Positions 60,943-64,000 of a DNA stretch of 64,000 bases are shown here, piece after piece. The stretch covers positions 124,001-188,000 of the forward strand of contig JAVLRN010000011.1 in assembly GCA_032821775.1 (NCBI GenBank), read 5' to 3'. The translations under genes were made by a program, and so were the position numbers. How positions within the stretch are numbered: the first letter of the stretch is position 1; the number at the start of each line of letters is the position of its first letter. The DNA comes from Sanguinoderma infundibulare (Eukaryota; Basidiomycota; Agaricomycetes; Polyporales; Polyporaceae). The notes beneath the pieces were generated by a model that searched no databases, had not been told where the DNA came from, and saw only the letters and a program-made list of their open reading frames with translations.

Positions 60943-60977
60943 ATATGCCGACAAGCGGGCTTCGTGGCTGGTATAAA
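60943..60977 (+). promoter_or_regulatory. shared GST promoter block, copy 2
   Basis: The 18-mer ATATGCCGACAAGCGGGC at 60943-60960 and TATAAA at 60972-60977, 80-85 bp before the ATG at 61057. Spacing to the TATA box is 11 bp here and 11 bp in copy 1. Confidence 0.75.
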
Positions 60978-61056
60978 GTAGGAGAGACAAAGTGACTAAA
61001 CGGTACTCGCACTTCAACTTCCATCCCTCCACATTCAACACATTTCCACTGAAAGT

Positions 61057-61954
61057 ATGGCTCAGAACGGACAGATCACGTTCTACACTAATGCGGTGCG
61101 TTGTCGTCCGCGTTCATGGTACGTTGGTCTTGGGTTGACGCAGGGCGCGTGGATTGTCAGGCCTCCCCCTTCTGCCATCGCGTGCGAATCGCTCTAAAAG
61201 AGGCGAACGCGGACTACACGTCCTCCTTCGTCAACCTGCAGGAGAAGCCCGAGTGGTACAGCTCGAAGGTCAACACCGCCACCAGCCAGGTCAGCATTCC
61301 CAGGCTCCTCCCTCGGCACCGTTCCATGCCTTGCTCACGCTCAGCCAGATTCCTGCCCTCAGCTACGGCGGGCCAAAGCACCCGCCTGAAGAGCCCTCCC
61401 CGGAGGCGACGGTGCTCATCGAGTCTATTGCCATCCTGGAGTTCCTCGCCGAGACCTTCCCGTCCGCGAACATCCTCCTCCCGCGCGACGCCCTCCTCCG
61501 CGCTCAAGCGCGCACCTTCACCTCCATCGTCGAGGACAAACTTCTCAACGGCTTCCGTCAGTTCTCCTTCGCCGGCGGGCCCGCAAGCGGCCTCCTCGCG
61601 GGCTTTGAAGCTCTTCAGGCACGCCTGCCCCCCGCTGGGTTTGCACTTGGGGAGTGGAGCATGGCGGACATCGCCGCGGGGCCGCTGGTCGCCTGGATCC
61701 TGCTGCTGTTGGAGAACGAGATTGGCAAGTATCCCATCGGGGAGGGCAAGAAGACGTTGGAGGCGCTGCACGGGCCGAAGTTTGCGCGGATCGCGAAGTA
61801 CATCGAGGACGTGAAGGCGCGGCCGAGCTTCCAGGCTTCCTGGGACGAGGTGAGTTTCTTTCAGGTGCAGCGCAGCATTTGGTTACTGAGTTGAAATCTG
61901 TAGGCGGCGATGCTGGCTTACATGAGGACGCATCCTGCGGTTCAACGTACCTAG
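61057..61954 (+). CDS. glutathione S-transferase, GSTFuA type, tandem copy 2
   Basis: Four exons: ATG at 61057 (MAQNGQITFYTNA), about 61172-61289, 61349-61849 and 61904-61954, giving about 238 residues. Motifs are ASPFCHRVRIALKEANADYTS, LQEKPEWYSSKVNTATSQ, IPALSYGGPKHPPEEPSPEATVLIE, LLENEIGKYPIGEGKKTLEALHGPKF, and a last exon AAMLAYMRTHPAVQRT. The opening codons after the first two are identical to copy 1 at the DNA level through FYT. The first intron is longer than in copy 1. The conserved Ser before PFC fits the catalytic serine. The products probably act on the same class of phenolic or lignin-derived compounds; no substrate can be read from the sequence. Confidence 0.9.
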
Positions 61955-62183
61955 GGCATCTGAAGCGCCACGTCCATAGCAGATTTGCGATGCGAATATT
62001 ACAGCTGGCAGTAGAGCGAGCTCGACTCACGATGTCTTCAATAATCACTTTCAATTTGAATCGGTAGACGATAACATTCAGTCCGTGGCCCATCATTTGT
62101 TTAGCTAGGACGGACCATTCAATCACGTCAAAGGCTATTCCACTAGCAAGCGCGATAGCAGAGGTGCCACAATTGCTCGTTGA

Positions 62184-62760
62184 TCAACGCTGGCTGGGAT
62201 GGAAGCCGACGTCTTCGACGAGGTACCGGTAGCTAGCTATGGCGTCGATGAGCGAGGCAGGGAACGGATTCTCGGCTGCGAACGGTGCTGCGTTCGACAG
62301 GCGGTACTCTAGCCCGAAAATGCGCACGTCCTTGCCGAAATGCCCCAGGGCACCCTCATAGAACGGGGCAGAACCGCGCCACAAGGGGGATTCTTTCGGG
62401 TGCGCGGAACTAGTCTGAAAAGCGAAATGCGTCGGTCAATAAGCAGGTCATCGAGTAGTCCACGCCGGATCGGAGAGACGTACGATAAAACAAGCATTAA
62501 GCAACGCAAGGGTGAGATGATGGTAATGAACAAAGAGCACTGCCCATGGAAGTAATAGATGACCTCCTCTGGCACTGCAGGGTAGTCAGCTTCCCCGGAG
62601 TTTGGTAGAACTGCGATCGTTGATCACCGGGCCGCGGGGACTGTTAAGAAAGATGTTCCGCATGTACAAGCAAGCCATCGAAGTCAATTCGGAAGTAAGT
62701 CAGAGAACAGAAGGCGTTGAGCGCAATGTGGCCAGCGCGTATGGGCGCTAAGTTCACGCC
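62184..62760 (-). pseudogene. truncated alpha/beta hydrolase (HSL/steryl acetyl hydrolase type)
   Basis: The minus strand reads LPNSGEADYPAVPEEVIYYFHG around 62600, then a possible intron, then TSSAHPKESPLWRG, VRIFGLEYRLSNAAPFAAENPFPASLIDAIASYRYLVEDVGFHPSQ and a stop at 62184. The IYYFHG start and EYRLS...PFPA.L.DA...Y.YL segment are typical of the hormone-sensitive-lipase-like alpha/beta hydrolase fold. The gene stops before the GDSAGG nucleophile motif and there is no good donor after YYFHG, so it cannot encode a full hydrolase. The N-terminus is unclear. Confidence 0.6.
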
Positions 62761-63259
62761 GATTGCAGCCGGCGCTACGGTGAGTGGCTTGCGGCCAAAC
62801 CCTCAGCTTTAAGTTATTTGAATCTTACCCTCCCTCCTACTCGTCGTCAGTTTGGCTTTATTCATCCTTACAACAGCGCGGAAAGAAATCTTGTGCTGCG
62901 CCTTATGCTTACGAAGAAGAGCGCCGACGCACGCGCCGCGAAGACAAATTACCAAAAGGGCGACATGCACTGGACACACATGCATCAACGTCCGAACGGT
63001 TTGGAACCGAGGCTTCCCTTGATACGACATCAACCACAAGTGCCTGGCTTTTCCGCCTGTTGAACCTGAACTTTCCAAGTTGTACGACTCCCTACACAGA
63101 TTTAACCATTGACTGTTCGCTGACAATCGAAACATCACGCAGTGCCTGCGAGAGATCTTCCCGCTCCACCTCGACCTCACTGCAAAGCGCGTCTCTCTCA
63201 TCTTGAAAGAACGCAGGCGACTCACGACAGAGCCTACCGGATCCATCAGACCGACATCC
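62761..63259. other. upstream region of the FAD oxidoreductase
   Basis: No gene is supported. A 249-codon minus-strand frame (62809-63558) overlaps the oxidoreductase in antisense and looks like a shadow. Confidence 0.45.
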
Positions 63260-64000
63260 ATGGAGAACTTGAGCATCCAGGGCACAATCCTTACCCCCGA
63301 GGCCGGAGAGGCGTACGCCGCCGCGATCAAGCGCAACTCCGATCTCTCATCCCTCCCCGCAAAGTACGTCGTGCAACCCGTCGTGTATGGAGACATCCCC
63401 CCCGTCCTCGCGTACGCGACCTCGCAGACACCTCCCATCGAGATTGCCGTCAAGGGCGGTGGCGCACACTCGTCCACCTGGGCAAGCTCGGACGGGGGAA
63501 TCGTCATCGACCTCAGCAAGCTCAACAAGGTCGTCCTCGCCGAAGACAGGCAGTCCATCAGCGTCCAGGGTGGCGCTTATTGGGGCGATGTGTACGAAGT
63601 CACCTCCAAGGCTCAGGTAGACGTCGTCGGTTCCCCGCTCTGGTTCGTCGGTGTCGGCGGCTTCACCTTGGGCGGGGGATTCGGGCCCCTCACCCCAGAG
63701 CACGGTTGCGCTATCGACAACATCATCTCGGCCACCGTCGTCCTTGCCGACGGTCGTATCGTGAAGGCGAGCCAGGACGAGGAGCCAGACCTCTTCTGGG
63801 CTATCCGAGGTATGTCTCGATGTTTCGCAATCGCGTCTGGCCCCGGCTAATGACATCATATTGTGGTCAGGCGGTGGAGGACAGTTTGGCATCGTCGTCG
63901 AGTTTGTCTTCAAGGTTCATCCTCCTGCTGGACCAATCTCCTCGGGAATACTCGCCTTCCCTGGTACGGAGATCGATAAGATCCTCGCTATCATCCCTGT
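63260..64000 (+). CDS. FAD-binding (berberine-bridge-type) oxidoreductase, 5' part
   Basis: ATG at 63260 (MENLSIQGTILTPEAGEAYA), one intron at about 63811-63870, and the gene continues past the window end. The FAD-binding PCMH fold is recognised from VVQPVVYGDIPPVLAYA, EIAVKGGGAHSSTWASSDGGIVIDLSKL, VQGGAYWGDVY, GVGGFTLGGGFG, IDNIISATVVLADGRIVKA, EEPDLFWAIRG and GGGQFGIVVEFVFKVH. Family members oxidise alkaloids, sugars or alcohols with covalent flavin. The usual GGHS-type flavin-linking segment has one extra residue here (GGGAHSS). No secretion signal is visible, unlike many secreted members, so an intracellular role is possible. It lies next to the GST array. Confidence 0.85.

Noticed and set aside
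1..64000. tRNA genes and CRISPR arrays
   Set aside because: No stretch with a convincing T-loop/acceptor pairing or regular spaced repeats was found; CRISPR is not expected in a fungal nuclear genome.

Overview
The window is nuclear DNA from a filamentous basidiomycete, most likely a wood-decay agaricomycete. Genes are GC-rich and cut by many 50-60 bp GT-AG introns. Conserved eukaryotic proteins are present, and there are three glutathione transferases of the fungal GSTFuA type typical of wood-rotting species. All gene models below were spliced by eye from open frames and splice sites, so exon edges are estimates. Function calls rest on family recognition, without any database search.

Layout, left to right. 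0.5-1.3 kb (-): a small mitochondrial-type two-helix membrane protein (TMEM242-like). 2.5-6.5 kb (+): a P2-type cation ATPase resembling animal Na+/K+-ATPase. 7.4-12.1 kb (-): a giant Pro/Ser-rich protein with a C-terminal RING-H2 finger. 12.8-14.2 kb (-): a damaged P-loop ATPase of the Crinkler/RHS-like type. 14.5-20.8 kb (+): condensin subunit YCG1/CAP-G, carrying a 2,026 bp intron that holds a transposon-like element with terminal inverted repeats. 21.0-21.6 kb (-): a secreted NIS1-like protein. 22.9-24.7 kb (-): allantoinase. 25.4-26.3 kb (+): a Yippee-type zinc protein. 27.8-28.3 kb (+): a roadblock/LC7 dynein light chain. 30.1-31.5 kb (+): a Zn2Cys6 transcription factor. After a 3.4 kb gene-poor stretch come MDM35 (-) and VPS29 (+), transcribed divergently.

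39.2-42.2 kb (+): an EH-like Pro-rich protein with an unusually long intron. 43.5-44.7 kb (+): an F-box protein. 45.6-46.3 kb (+): a decayed gene of unknown type. 47.1-48.1 kb (+): the first GST. 48.1-49.7 kb (-): a thymine/uracil DNA glycosylase. 50.2-57.3 kb (-): the spliceosomal helicase BRR2. 57.9-58.4 kb (-): a frameshifted small gene. 59.1-62.0 kb (+): a tandem pair of GSTs with duplicated promoters, separated by an orphan first exon of the cleavage/polyadenylation factor CFT1. 62.2-62.8 kb (-): a broken alpha/beta hydrolase. 63.3 kb to the end (+): the 5' part of a secondary-metabolism-type FAD oxidoreductase.

Housekeeping genes (condensin, BRR2, VPS29, MDM35, LC7) alternate with accessory pieces (GST array, gene fragments, effector-like genes, a possible transposon). 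The right-hand 47-64 kb is the most dynamic part: duplication, gene capture and decay sit together in a probable detoxification cluster. No tRNA, rRNA, CRISPR array or intact autonomous transposon was seen.
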